A stretch of 64,000 nucleotides of DNA from Branchiostoma belcheri (Eukaryota; Chordata; Leptocardii; Amphioxiformes; Branchiostomatidae), in the NCBI RefSeq assembly GCF_001625305.1, contig NW_017804032.1:738852-802851 (forward strand), in the 5' to 3' direction. Made by a program: the position numbers and the translations under genes. Under the pieces are notes generated by a model. The model worked only from the letters and a program-made list of their open reading frames with translations, did no database searches and was not told the DNA's origin. Of this stretch, positions 12,240-25,600 are shown piece after piece; the stretch's first letter is position 1; the number at the start of each line of letters is the position of its first letter.

Positions 12240-12455
12240 TATGTACTGTATTTACAGGTTCATTGTACCTGGGAAATTCCCCTAGCTTTTTCCAACCAGT
12301 ACAATGAACAGTAAACCACAGCTCAATGTCCCATCCTAAGGACTGCAACCCTTTCCAGTAGCGTGCATGTCAGATGAGTGACAACAGCTGGGATTCAAAC
12401 CCCCAACCTAGCATGTTCCAGGGGCAGGGTCGATAACCACTGGACTACACATGCT
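12240..12455 (-). repeat. tRNA-derived SINE
   Basis: The minus strand shows a pol III A-box-like word TAGTCCAGTGG (12437-12447) and, 36 bases on, a B-box-like word GGTTTGAATCC (12391-12401), in a tRNA-like context. This is followed by an unrelated tail. No full tRNA cloverleaf is kept, so this is a SINE and not a tRNA gene. Confidence 0.75.
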
Positions 12456-15400
12456 ACATTTTCACATTTTCTTAATTCCACATCACAGTGAGAAAACTGT
12501 CCTACTGGTATTTTTAGTATTTGTATAATTGCAATATTATATAGCTGGCAAACTGCCCTTTAGCATAACAGCTTCTAGCAAAGACGTGATACTAGAATTA
12601 TATGTCCCTGCTTTTGGCAATGTTTACAACTTGAAAGGACACTTAACTCCATTTTTGAGAACTGTCCTTCTCAGAAAACTTGCCAGGGGCTTTTAAAAGG
12701 TTCTTACAAGGTTGAATATACTCTTCAAAAAAGGTGTCACTTTCTGACATTTGAGTAAGGGAAAGAACACAGGGTTTGCATGCAGGTTTTCAAGACTTCA
12801 ATTAGACATGTCCTTGGTGCTGATAACCGGTCAACCACCTGTTATAACTGGTTATTCAATGATACATGCATGTAACCGAATAAGGAAGAAAGGAACTGAA
12901 ATTATAATGTCGACGAGACAACCTTTGTTGTTCTCTGGACTTTGTAGTCTGTTTTTGGCAACTTCGTTTGAGTCGTGCTCTTGTTAATTAGAGTTTCAAA
13001 CGATATCTGTATGTGGCATCCGGAGCTAATACAGTTACTGAATAGTACTGAATAATGAGTTATCCCCCATGTGGTTTTGAGACTTAATTTTCGGCAGATA
13101 GAAAGCTTTTCTCTCGCTATCAGGGCTTTTCTTCCTTCTGGTATAAATTTATATTGAATTTAGGATTGTAGATTGAGGAATCTTGAATCCTGTGGTGTCC
13201 CTTTTGATGCAGAAATGATGTGTTTATTAGTTGTTTCTTTTGCTTTAAGTACTGCGTCTATTCAATTTCCCGTAATAATGAATCCGGAAAGTGAGGGGGT
13301 GTTTTAACGCAAACGCTGACCTTCAACATCCGAGAGTTCTTTGTATAAGTGTATTAGGTAAGTGTATATATCCTGTAGAATGTCAATGACCCCTTCAAGT
13401 ATCAGAGGAAGATTTTATCAAAACCCAATTGAGTTGTGTAAAAAAATTTGTTCTTTTTTAACACTATCATAGAGTGGAACTCACCTGTCATCAAGTACAG
13501 TAGGGGCATCATCACTGAATAGCTTTAAGCAATGGTTACAGTTAGATGTGCAAAGGTTAGGTCATTCAGTGTGATGTAATCAGTAGCAGCCGCAACGCGT
13601 GCCTGCGAATCTGGTTTATAAGGCTAAATAATACTGTCCATACTGACTCTCCTATGACAAAGTGTTGTTCCAGACCAGAACCTAAGAATCATGATACACG
13701 TACTTACAATTTTTATATGAAATACAGAATATTTGAAATGGTGCGAGGAGCTTCATGGAGTTTCATGCTATAAATATGTACCAGGTAAAAGGCCTGTACT
13801 TTTCTGTTGAGTGCTAAGCACATTGTGCTGTATACAAGTATGACATTTACTTTGTGCAAAGAGGGTCTTACAAAAACACCTCAAGAGATTATCCTCATTG
13901 TAACTGTTGCTTTAAGAGTTGTGTGAACGTTATCTAATAGGCATTAGCTGTGCCAGGCACTATTTGTCCCAGGTTGTGAATTGAGCTCATTATTTAGCTT
14001 TCTGTGCCGAAATTGCAGACTAAATAGTGAATTTCTTGTGGAAGTCCCACAGAATAGCAGTCATTACAGACGCATTTTCCCGCACTATGTTCCATTTATT
14101 GTTTCTAATGACACATTTGTTGCAAAGTTGTTTTCTCTCGGTGACGTGGCAGCTTTTTGCAGCTAAATCCCCAGTAATTCGTTAGTCTGGTCTCATTATG
14201 CCGACATTGTGCACGCCAACTCTCTCGAAACAAGTGGCTCCTTTATGATAGTCGGACAGAAATTGAGAGAAAGCCAGGAGTGTTTTCGAACATGATCTAG
14301 CAGAAATCCTGCATTGTCACCCAGGATTAAGGAGATAAAAGTGACTGAAAGGGAACACCTGTGCTGCCTTTTGTGTGAATCGTCACAATTGCTGAACAAT
14401 ATCTTCCCTTTCACCCACCCATCTTGGAACAAATTGTGCAGCACCTAAAAACAAGATGATCCCTTTGAGAAGAAAACAATCCTAAGCTTCGTGGAAAAAC
14501 CATTTCTAGATGGCTTGAAAGCAAGTATTTCCTTAGTATTGTGCAAGGTAACTGTATTGTATCCATGTGAATGGGTGTTATTCCCACCCTCTTATGCTGC
14601 ACCTTTTTTTACTTCGACATCTGTTTTGCCAGCAACACAAAGACAGGATGAATCCATGTTATCACAAGTACACACGTTCCCACGATTTCTCTCTTTCCCT
14701 CCCCAGCGACTGCTCGGTGCTGAATTCGCAGAAACAGATGGCAGACCGCTGTTTCCATGGCAACAGATCAAGGCGCACTCGATGATGTCAAACCGTACGA
14801 TTTCTCTCGGTTCAACGAACAGTTTTCGGGGACTGATACACGGCTGTATAAAACGTGCCTACATGTACATCACCCTTACACAATGACAGAGAGGTTTCGT
14901 CCCTGTGTCTCTGATTGTCCCTCTGCCATTATGCCAGCTGCCTGTAAAGGACATGTTTAACTCAGGGACAGGACAGCGCACCATGGTGACGGACATTCCT
15001 CTTCCCGCACACCCGACGCAGATGTCAATCCTTAAAATGGGCCCGGTCGCCATGGTAATGAATGCAGGATGCGGCCTCAATGATACGGCTAGTGTCTCTT
15101 CAGGCTGTATTTTTTCAGGTGAACCGTCGTGAATAGGCTGAGATGTGCGGGGCAATGCCACAGACAGGATTTGGGTTTGAAGCTGCACTATAAGGCTTGA
15201 GAGGGTCTGTAGTGAAGAGACCACCCGGATGCTAGCAAGACTGCGGGGGTTTGGACGGTGGCTTGCCCCCACTTCTTCTCAATGACACCGACCTGAAAGC
15301 GACAGTTGTTTCCCCGACTATTGCATTTTGTCACGGTTCAGGGCAAAGTGCCCCGGCAACAAGAGCAGATTGGATTTTTTTGTCGGAGATGAGGGCCCGC

Positions 15401-18400
15401 CATAGAAAGAACAGACCTGTGGAAAATGGTTGCTTTGCATATGTCCTATTAACGCTTTTGTCTGCGGGACCCTGCCATTCCTCGAAGTACAATAGCAAGC
15501 CCCTTTCCCATTCTTTTCTCCTGTAAATGTGTCTTTGAGTGGTGGGCTCAGCAGTAGCGCAGAACAATGGTCAAAGGACAAAAGGCTAAAGAAACATGCA
15601 TTTTCCACAAGTAGTGTTAATGACGTAGGGAAAAAAGGCAAATGACAAAGGCGTCGCTGAGGGTCGCCTTGTGTGTAAGGGAGCTGTTCTTAATAATCTA
15701 TCCCCAGCTGAAGAAAATGGCAGAGCACCCATCACAGGTGGTCGGTACAAGTGAGAGCTAGAGCACAGTTGTGTGTGCAGGTATGTGTGGAAAATGACAA
15801 CAGCAGTTTATAACAGCATTCTCGGAGACAGTGTTGTCTCTTGTTCTCCCCCCTTCCTCAAACAAGGCAGCCCTCACTACACATATAAACACTTGAATGC
15901 AGCGTTTTTCTTTGAGAGAACACCAGCGTACACTATTGATTTGGACGCGGACGGTTGATGCCTTTGTTGTCATTAGATTCCTATGCCCTGTATTGTCCGG
16001 CGAATTTTTGCAATTCAATGATGACAATTGTTTGGGACAAAAGCGGGGAAACAGGCAGTGTTTTGCCCCATTCACACACATAGCAGGGGTTCAGCCTCCA
16101 GGCCTTCTAACCTTTTACAGTGTTGTAAGAAACAGCTAGTTCAGCTGGCCAGCCACTGCTGTGAGGTGGCCTGCCTTTGTTCCTCACACAAAGCTCCCAT
16201 ATGTCACATACAGGGGCAAACAAACGCAGAGGTTCAAATGGGAGAGTGGCCTTCAGTACAATATCCCCGCACATTTGTCCTTGTCTATGCCCAGGACAAA
16301 CTGGATGGGTTAAAGCTCCAGAATATTGTTTATTACACTCAATACCATAAAACAACATAATAAAAAGCACCCAAAGTGACTTTAGGGCAGTAAAACTGAA
16401 TTTTAAAAGTCAACCTTATGTAATTTTTAAATGTAGTAACTTGAATCAATCCTATCCCTTCATACATAAAGCACACTGATGTCTTTGATGGAAAATGGTT
16501 GCTTGTTTCGTATTGTAGGCTGGTTCTAACTCTTACTGTTTTGGGGCCATTTCAATTGCTTCAAGTATGAAATGATGACAAAAATGTGCAAAGAAATGGC
16601 CGTCAATAATAATCAGACAGATTTCCTGAATACCATATTTTTTGTTACACTGACCTGAAATTGCATCAGATACACTGCCAACATGGGCCTACAAGTTTAT
16701 AGTTACTGTAGTAAATGCTTTATGATTGTTTGGAAACCATAATTACCATATCTAACTCTTATGTCATGTATTTTGTACATTGTGTGGAAATTTGTGTATA
16801 GATTTAGTTGGACTTTACTTAACTGTATCTTTGTTATATGTTTTTTTAGAGCACCCTATTACATTTTGTCTGACCCTTACCTCTTCCCTCATGACCTCAG
16901 TACAAAGCAGCCTGCATCCCGTATTAAGCTTCCCATGAATAAAGAATGGTTCAAATAAACAATATCATAATACAAATAAACAATATCATAATACAAGTGT
17001 TATTTCAAACAGTGTATTGGAAACTGTAGCCACCTTATGTCATCCTGATGAATATACTTCATTTCATAACTTTGTAATCTTCGATATCAATACAAAGTTG
17101 TGTAGAATACAGAAGCCATCAGAACTGTTTATTGTTGATTATTTCTGGAATTTTCATGATTATCCAAAGAATTTTGTATTCATGTACAGAGGTAAACACA
17201 GTGTACCCTGGGGCTAGGTAACAATTACCAACCCTTACTGCACTGTTCCAGGAATACCTCTAAACAACCCACTCCAACTGGCCATATATCACCTTTTCTT
17301 CCAACCACCTGTTAAGTTTTGGGTAAAGCTGAAAAATTCCTTCAATATAATGTATACTTAGTCTTAGACTAGTAAGTTAGGCAAATTTGCTTTGATGTTT
17401 GAACATAGAAATGAACATGAATATAATAGAACATTATATTTTCAAACTATGAAATTTCTTAGGCAAACAGTTACAAAGAATTGAAGGCATTGGCGTCTTG
17501 GAATGGACTCCAGTCATAGGTTGAGCTGTGTTGACGGGTAAGAAAATTTATTTTTAACACCACTGAATCAATCCAAAAATGTTGAAATATGTTGCAATAG
17601 ATATGCATTAGATACAAACTCATTGATTAAAATGAGACTCAAGCATGGCAGCACTTGATGTTCCGAGCTTTCAGTTAAAAGCGGAGGCAAAATGACACAA
17701 TCGATCTCAGCAACTGGCCTCATTTTTGTCCAAGTGTTCCAGAAATGGTAACTCCACATACCCCTCACAGCAGAAAGTCACTTGATTTTCCTCCCCTAGT
17801 TCAGAGGAACCTTGTTTGAACTTCTGGTCCTTTAATATACAAGCCAGCACACAATTAGAAGGTGCTCAGTTCCTTGATTATCCTCTCTGCCAGCGTCATT
17901 ACACCCTTCTATTAATTTACACTGAAGCAAAGCCCTAAGAAGTTATTTGTAATTTGAGCACTCAGCACAAACATGTACGGAGGACAGAAGATGATATCCG
18001 CCGCCGCTCATCGTCCATATTTATTCGTCTTGTTACAGGGAAATCCAATTATGTTCTCCGAGTGTTGAACAGCGGTAAAAGGGAATTAGATAATCAGGGA
18101 CGTTTGTTGGTGCCGATCTCGTTGTAATTTGCGCGGGGCGCGCATTTTGGGTGGAAAAAAGGAACGGCGAGAGAGTCCCCTAACTAAAACGGGCCAATCC
18201 AATTAGTCTATAGTGGCGAGTATTAAATGCTGCTCTGAAAGCAATCAATGGCCAGTTTTGGTCGGTGTGCCTTTCCAGCGGAGTGAATAGATTGGCGTTT
18301 CATCACTTGGTGGTTTGGGACGACTTGATTAATTAAATGGTTGGGAGTGAGTGGAGGAACCATGGGTGATGAATTGATGTGTGGATAGCTTTCACATGTG

Positions 18401-19397
18401 GTCATTAAGGCTGCATCGCTAAATTTGCTCCGACGAATTGCATGAAAAGAGATTGAAAAGTATCGCTTTTATCTGGCCCTCTTTGAACACTTTTTGCAGA
18501 TTGAAACTGTGGTAACCCATATACATGGACAGTCCAATCTTACATTGATGATTTCTGTGTCCGTCCCTTTCTGCTTTTGAATAAGGTATAAAAAAAGTAG
18601 AATAAACGTCTACAAAATATTGTAGGGCATATCATAAACTATTTGGTAGCTGTTAACGTAAAGTTGGTACCATTTTAGTTTTATAATGTAGCGTCTAGAC
18701 TCAAGGAAAAGTCAATGACATTATGAAAGGGTGTGGAAATTATGTTTGCCATAAAACTATAATATCACCAAATCCAGTATGATGGGAACATGTGATGATC
18801 TTCTATGTCATCTCATATTTCCAATATGAATACTATGCAAAGTTATGATGTTGGCTGGGCAACAGTTTTGCGGCATATTCTACTATTTTAAGAATAACAA
18901 ATAAATTTAAGAATGTGACAATGAGATTTATAAAAATTGGTCAAGTTTCCAGCATTCTTTTCAAACAAGTTCTGATGGTTAACTATTAAGAAATGATTGT
19001 TAAAGACACAGTCCCAAAGAAATTGAATTAAGCATTTGCTATATGGCGAAAAAATACTTAAATTGGTTTGCAAAAGACACTTTTTGAATTACTATTAAGA
19101 AATGTAGCATTGTAATACGACCTGTCTCACAACACAACTCCTGTATACAATTAATAGAATGGCCCATTAATCATTTCTAAATTAATTGACACTGATGAGT
19201 AATTGTCCAATAAGTGAAGGTTGATGACAGTTTTGTCCTCTCCAGAGATGTAGCGATGCTCCCAACAGGGAAATATAATTGATTCATACAAATTACATGT
19301 AATTAAATGCAACATACCCAGTCCAGCTGTGTTAAGGGCACAGTTGTTGCTTGGAGGTGTGTTGTTGTCCTTTATATTTGACTTGTTAAATGGGAGC
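12456..19397. other. gene desert with possible enhancer islands
   Basis: No gene was recognised in about 7 kb. The segment 14590-15270 has three CCATGG-centred palindromes, one a perfect RFX X-box (14751-14764). The segment 17930-18420 is GC-richer, with several TAATTA/AATTA words. A 21-bp tandem duplication (CAAATAAACAATATCATAAT plus one base) lies at 16952-16993. The open frames match nothing I know. Confidence 0.5.
14751..14764. promoter_or_regulatory. RFX X-box palindrome
   Basis: GTTTCCATGGCAAC is a perfect match to the palindromic RFX consensus GTTNCCATGGNAAC. Two weaker CCATGG-centred relatives follow at 14976-14990 and 15046-15059. Binding is inferred from the motif only. Confidence 0.5.
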
Positions 19398-20069
19398 TGA
19401 AACCACACATTAATTTGTTGGTTGTCTGATTTTTTTCAGCAAAAATATGAAGGGCCAGGGCGAAAAAAAAAATTTGAACCGATTCAATCAAACCTGTAAC
19501 TGCATTGATAGATGGGAAAACTAACGACTTTAAATGTTTGGACAAAAGCTGATTCAGAACCTGTGAATTGTTTTTTTCGGGGGGGGGGAGGTATGTGTGT
19601 TTTGCATTAGTCATTCTGTTGTTAGGCCACACCAATTTAATTTGTTGGTTCTCGGATTCGTCTCTTAGTTTTTTCTGATTTGCAAAAAAAAAAAATAATT
19701 TGATTCTGGTCCTGAATCAACTGAAAAATGCTCATGTTTTGCCCCCCCAACAGTTTAGGAGAGTCCTTTTCTCCTAGTTGTTACAGTTTTCCCATCTATC
19801 ATTGCAGTGGTTTGATTAAAAGTTCAAAATTCTATGTTTAAATTTTAACCCAGCCTTTTGTGTTGACTTCATGGCTCATTTTGTAGCATTTAAGCCTATA
19901 ATAGGATGCCTAGACCTGTTTTTATTTTTTATTTTTTTTCGCCCTGTCGCTTCATATTTTTTCTGAAAAAAATCCGAGAACCAACAAATTAAATTGGTGT
20001 GGCCTTAAATATAATAAAATAATGAAGCAGTTGAATCCAAGAACCAATTGATTAACTTGGTGTGGCCCA
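19398..20069. mobile_element. old Harbinger-like MITE split by a younger copy of its own family
   Basis: A diverged left half (19398 to about 19582, with ATTAATTTGTTGGTTGTCTG) and a right end (about 20034-20069, AACTTGGTGTGGCC) belong to the same family as the intact copy between them. The best reading is an older copy interrupted by insertion of 19625-20004. Confidence 0.65.
19625..20004. mobile_element. PIF/Harbinger-like MITE, intact copy
   Basis: The inverted ends are GGCCACACCAATTTAATTTG...and ...AAATTAAATTGGTGTGGCC, about 35 bp with near-perfect pairing. TTA flanks both sides (19622-19624 and 20005-20007). A 3-bp TWA duplication with GG...CC ends is the signature of PIF/Harbinger. At 380 bp it has no coding capacity. 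Other copies are at 29272-29614 and 51857-52230, with solo ends at 7290 and 24256. Confidence 0.88.
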
Positions 20070-23000
20070 ATCTTAAAATTGAAAGGCACACTATACTATA
20101 CTGAATATACCCCAGACTTGCTTGTTTTATATCAGTCATTAAATTTGTATTTCAAGGTTCTCCTATTTGTGCTATAGTTTTAAGTTAAGCTTCTTTGTTT
20201 ACTACATATTTTAACCCCCTACTTGCTACCTTTAATACTCCTGACATGCATGACAACTTGGGCTCCAAAAGGCTGCCTTGACAAAAAAGTTCAATTTTAT
20301 TTGAAGTTTATTAAAGTTTACAGTAGTCCTGAAATGTTTGGCCAAATAAACATCTAGGTTGTATAAAAATAGTCTCTTTATTCAGTGACATAAAATCCTG
20401 ATGAAACTTCATGAAATCAATCAAATTTTGGTTCCATTTGGTATTTGATTCAAACTTTTTGGCTTGAGTTGATAAATGTAGAATCAAAAAATTTACCACA
20501 CTTTCATTTTTTTATAAATTTTTAAAGCAATTCAGAATCCTCTAATATTGAATATGATATAGCATTATGATATAAGTATCTGAGTTACTTTGAGGTAATA
20601 TTCAATTTGTTATTTCCCTTTTTACACCCTGTGTATTTTTCTGCTCATTTTTGCAACTCTTTATTTTCTTCCTACCAGTACATAGTATCAGAAAATGAAG
20701 TTTTCAATGGCTCACAGTACTTGGTTATGACATTAACTATGACATAAAAGCTTTGCTACTTTTTCCCAGTGTAGTATTTATTGTCCCGTCCATGTATCCC
20801 CGTGAAAGTAGACCTGTAATATATTGTCAGGTCCCACTCACACGGGTGGTCGGTTCACTAATCGTACCAACCGTGTTTTGTACTCCCACAAGCACGATTT
20901 TATCCCCGATGTAATTTGTACCTAACTGTTGGCTGAGGCCAGTAATACCGCCATGATTTGGTGGTTGAATGATTGCGAGATGACATGCGTTGTGGGGAGA
21001 TTCATCAGCGCGGTGCCGACCCGCGTGACCGCTGGAGCTGTTAAGTGCTGCACGCTTTATTAACGCCGTGTTACACTTGAAAATTAAATAAACTCTGGAC
21101 CATTGGGAAATTACAGGTCTCCGACGGGGGGAGTTGTGAGGAAATTACCGAACGATCGCCGGGATTTCTGGTGGAAGGAAAGAGAGAAAAAACGGCGAGA
21201 CACCCGGTGTCAAACACGGCACCCCTGCGCAAGGATTGGCCACAATTATGAATTCTTCTAAACAGTATCTCGGGTTATGACCGGTTTTTATCTCCTGAAG
21301 TGGATCAGGTAATTACGGATTTGTGCTCGTCCATAAATGGATTTGGGCTTTTATCCACCCGGAATGAATAATAGCCGCTCTTTCAGGTAAAGTCTTTTTT
21401 GTCCGCGGCTGAAAAACATAATACAGGGTTAAGATATGGATAGGAGACAAGGTACTCAACACCTCACTTACCACAATAAAAGCTGGCTGTGGGTTTTTAG
21501 ATTGGTTTGTTGAGGGTTTCGTGACCCTGTCACTTAGAGCTGTGCAAAGGGTGTGACCTCTCTCTTCCTATAGACGTAGAGGTTCTCACATTTGGCCTGC
21601 CTATAGTGCAGGAAATACATGTTTTTCTCCTCCTTCCTGTAAATGTTAGTCTTATCGTAATCCCCAATCTCCCGTGAGGGAGTAAATTGCAAATTCGGTG
21701 AGTATTTCGAGCATCATCATCGACTGGTACATTCAGTGTACCGGTTGTTTGGGAATCAAACTTTTATGATATGAAGACATACCAATCAAAATATATTGTT
21801 GGGTCACAGCAATAAAACATTTTAAACATGGTTTTTGAGGAAACCATTTTTCAAGCAGATTCATCTCAAGGTTTTTTGAGCCTAGAGTGGAAAAGCAACA
21901 TCTTAGTATACAATATTTTTTTAATACTAAATTGATGGAAAAGATTGTCACTGTGACTTTCAACTGACTTTACTTTCTCAGATTACAGTCAACATAGCTT
22001 ATAAATAACTTCAAATGCCAGTAATCTTTTCTGAAAAGTTTTGCCAGGACAAAATTTTGCGTCAAAAAGAAGATAACTTTTAAGTCAAGGAAGGTTAGAC
22101 ATCCAAGTAGAATGTCTATTCAACCTCCTTAGTTCTACTAGAACATTATTACATAGTACAGAATGTACTTAAATTTAAATCTACATTAAATTTAAAATAA
22201 GAATATATCCGGTTTTATGTTCTAAGTAAAGATTGGATACATTATAATTCTCACAAGGAGGTTGAAGAAATATGGAATATTTTTAACCTTGATTGTACAT
22301 AGATTTCTGCATTGAAGTTCTAGTCCATACAGAGGTCAGAGCAACATAACTGTGGTCTACCACAGCCATGACTTTGACTCACTGAACTGGTAACAAAGTT
22401 TTCTATATATATATGTAATTTCCCATTTCGCTTGTTCGCGTGCCCTTGAAGAAGACATGGTTGTCACCTGAAAGCCCGAACCAGGCGCGGTTGAATCGCC
22501 TGCCAACAATGTTAATTGTCACGCCACACAATCATATTCTCGTTGCAAACACATCGCAAATTGATTGGAGAAAATTAAACCTGCACCAAACCAATTGGTG
22601 GGGGTGTCCAACCCTAATCCAATTGTAGGGACCAGTTTTATATTGATTCCTGATTAAAGCCGAGCTAAATTGGGCTTCAAGTCTAACTTCCTCAGCCTCG
22701 GAAGAATTGAAGGGCCTTATATACAGGCCTTGTCAACATTTAATTTCATCTGTTGTGCTTTGATGATCATGCTGAAAAACCATTAGGGTGAAATACAGCA
22801 ATTCCCGGCGGGGCGGCGGTCGGTTTGAGAGCATCGTTGTGATGAGCCGGCGTGGAAATGAAACGGGGAACCGATAACGCGCTGATGAAAAGTGCGTCGA
22901 CAATGTCTGATTGAATGGTGCTTTGATTTTCGTTTAATTTTCAATTGCTGTGATTATGTGGCGAGTGCCGCGGATAGCGCGGCGATGGGGGGGGCAGCAC

Positions 23001-24255
23001 GACACGACCTCTGCAAACCAATCACAAGGACGCGGGCGCTTGCCGCGGAGAGCGAAGAAAAAAAAGCCAGCAAGTTGTGTGGTCCAATCATTCAGGGCTT
23101 GTCAGGGTTAACCAGGGATTTGGCCTACACGCTCCAACAACTTGTACAAATTGTATCTCTTTCAAACGCTCCATCCAATAAGTTGGCATCAGCCTTCTTG
23201 GCTCCGACATGCGTACATGCATGTCAAGTATTCCCGCTTCATACATAAATCATTGTTCAGCCCATAGTCAACGTTTCCTTTTTCTCTTCTCAAGTAGGAG
23301 ACGCGCTTTGTCGCACGCTTGCCCGGGATCTTCCCGTCCACGCCCCGCGCACAACAGAGCCATTGAGTCCCAGCCTAGACCTACAGACAAGCATTAGGTC
23401 ATGCATTTATTCTGTCCTGACATCTCTTCAATGACATTCCCCACCTAATTGTACCTATTTGTGTTTTCTCTTTTGTGCCAATTACGGCTGCAATCGGGGA
23501 AAATCACGCCCTTTGTAATAATCTAAATGCTGACATAATCATTTGCTGTACTGACACACTCCTCGGATATGTGGTTAGGTAATGACATTACGCCTTGTTC
23601 TCCACTAGGTGCCCTTCCTGTCTCAGACTTCATTTTGGATCGTGAGTACAGGAACACAAATTGATAACTTGATTACGGCGATGTGTAAATTCCTTAGGGC
23701 AAACCCCCTGCTCCCTTGCCAATCTGTTCTGTGTGCATAAAATGCCTCGGCGGGTATCAAAATCATTCAGAGGTACCTTATGCACTTAGTAGAGCATTTT
23801 GAAAGTTAAATAAGGAGAGTTTAGGATTAATCTTTTGCAAAGCTGCTTAAGTTGTTGTTTGCATTGTGCCACAGGGTGGAACAAAATACTGTATGAAATT
23901 GATATTGAGTCGATAAGCCTCCTACTGCTTAAGAACTGTGATCTTTATCCTTAACTTTCTGAACTTTCCTTACAGTAAAATTATTTTGACTGGATGGATA
24001 CATGAGTTCTGATTCTACAAAGTGAGAGAAGAATATTCCAGTTTTAGAAAGAGAGGTTTTGCGCCAGTGAGACAAATCTGTTTGAATTTTCATGGCATAA
24101 ACTATCTTCTCTACCGTTAATACGTTAAGGTTGAAGTATCACGGTTCTTTGTATTAGATTTATGTACATATGTGATGTGTTAAATTCAAGTTTATAAATA
24201 GGTAGGATTAGCAAAGTAATGGGTACAACGTACATAGTGTTTTTTATAAATATAA
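20070..24255. other. gene desert with GC-richer islands
   Basis: No gene was recognised. Two islands (about 20820-21440 and 22440-23400) are GC-richer than their surroundings and dense in AATTA, ATTGA and CCAAT words. They are plausible conserved non-coding elements of the SoxB2 landscape. The DNA between them is AT-rich and featureless. Confidence 0.45.
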
Positions 24256-24315
24256 GGCCACACCAATTTAATTTGTTGGTTCACGGGTTTGCCCGCTTCA
24301 TTTTTTTCTGATTTG
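24256..24315 (+). mobile_element. solo left end of Harbinger-like MITE
   Basis: GGCCACACCAATTTAATTTG and about 40 further bases match the left end of the 19625-20004 family, preceded by TAA. The right end is absent. Confidence 0.7.
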
Positions 24316-25164
24316 GTGTGTTACGAATAAAGGCAGTTTACTTGTAAACAAACAGCCCTCTCAGATGCCCTGTAGTTTTCATGGTAGAATTTTTTGATAT
24401 CGCAGACAGCAAGATTAAATATGGTGCTACTAGAAACGTTTTTAAATCGTTTTTTGATAGACTAAAAGTGAAACAAAAAGAGTTGTGCGTCCAGGTCATA
24501 TTGCAGATGCAGATGATTTTGGGATGTTACCTGCATCAGTGCAGGTATGCAGAAAAAACTACTATGAACCACTTTATCTTCACAGTCTGAGAAAAATGGA
24601 CTTGTTTGCAGAACTGTACATTCATGGTGGAGGCAGGTGTAGCAAAAAGAAAGCAAAGTATTTATTTACATTAATGATATGTACAGTAGTGACCGTGAAA
24701 ATGTTGAATATAAAAATACCACAAAAAAATTGTGATTTCCAGTATTCCAAACCCACTGTTCTTCTGTAGTTCCATATCTGGCCTTTACTATGTACATATG
24801 CAGCTCGCTCTCTGTCAATCCTCACTGGAGATCCTATAATGTTGTCATAACCCCCGATCTATGACATGTCTGTGTAGAGATGTTATTCCAGGGATTACAG
24901 TAAGTATGTATAAAGGGCTCTTTTCTCCCCACAGTTAGTCCGAGTGGTCACGCCCTGGATCAGACTGAATGGGGGATTTGTGACCAGAGCGTAGACCAGG
25001 TAGAGAAAACCTGGCTGTACTGTACATCTCAGGGTCAGGAGGGTTAAGCCATACTTATGTCCCTGACACCTCTGTCAATAAACAAGACTGGATTCTTCCT
25101 GACAGGAGGGCTTATCCAGTTAGGGATTGTCCATTTTTCACTCCAGGGGAATGATATTTAGAAA
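24316..25164. other. non-coding, nothing recognised
   Basis: AT-rich sequence with no gene, repeat or motif cluster that I can support. Confidence 0.5.
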
Positions 25165-25366
25165 TTAATTCTTATTCAAACACATTCATATATATTACAT
25201 GGTCAGACAGGAGTTTCAATCCCTCCTGCTATAAAATTGCAACATGATGTAACCCAACACTAGTTACCATGGTGATAACTGTCTGGTTTAGGTCCTTGAC
25301 CTGTTTGGTTTGGAGAAGAAGAAGAGGAAACAGAGCAAAAACAATATGTTTTCCTTCAGTAAACAT
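25165..25366 (+). repeat. receptor-site repeat, copy A (left-truncated)
   Basis: Shares CAAACACATTCATATATAT, ATAAAATTGCAACATGATGT and TTTTCCTTC(A/G)GTAAACAT with five other copies in the window. It contains GTTACCATGGTGAT (25263-25276) and AGGTCCTTGACCT (25290-25302), an IR1-type nuclear-receptor site with one mismatch. It lacks the left end seen in copies C-E. Confidence 0.85.
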
Positions 25367-25539
25367 AAAAAAGGTATAAGGCAGTACTCCTAAATTGAGG
25401 AGAAGCTTGATGTTTTAAATTTACAAGTAGCCAGTGGTAGTGCAATGCAGCTTTCTCACGGCTAGAATTTTCAGCTAAAGTATGCAGGTGGGACATGAAG
25501 CTGTCTAGAGGTATTTGAGGAGAGCTGTACTTCGAGCAT

Positions 25540-25600
25540 GTTAAAGAACCCACCACACTTATTGGAAAGAGTAGGGGTCCTTCCCAGTGTGAATGAATGA
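25540..25600 (+). repeat. SINE-like fragment
   Basis: The block TTAAAGAACCCACCACACTT...TAGGGGTCC...CCAGTGTGAATGA recurs, diverged, at 38508-38567. It is probably part of a dispersed short element; no pol III boxes are kept here. Confidence 0.5.

Noticed and set aside
14859..15272. 137-codon minus-strand open frame
   Set aside because: It overlaps a possible regulatory island, has no domain, and competing frames are equally open.
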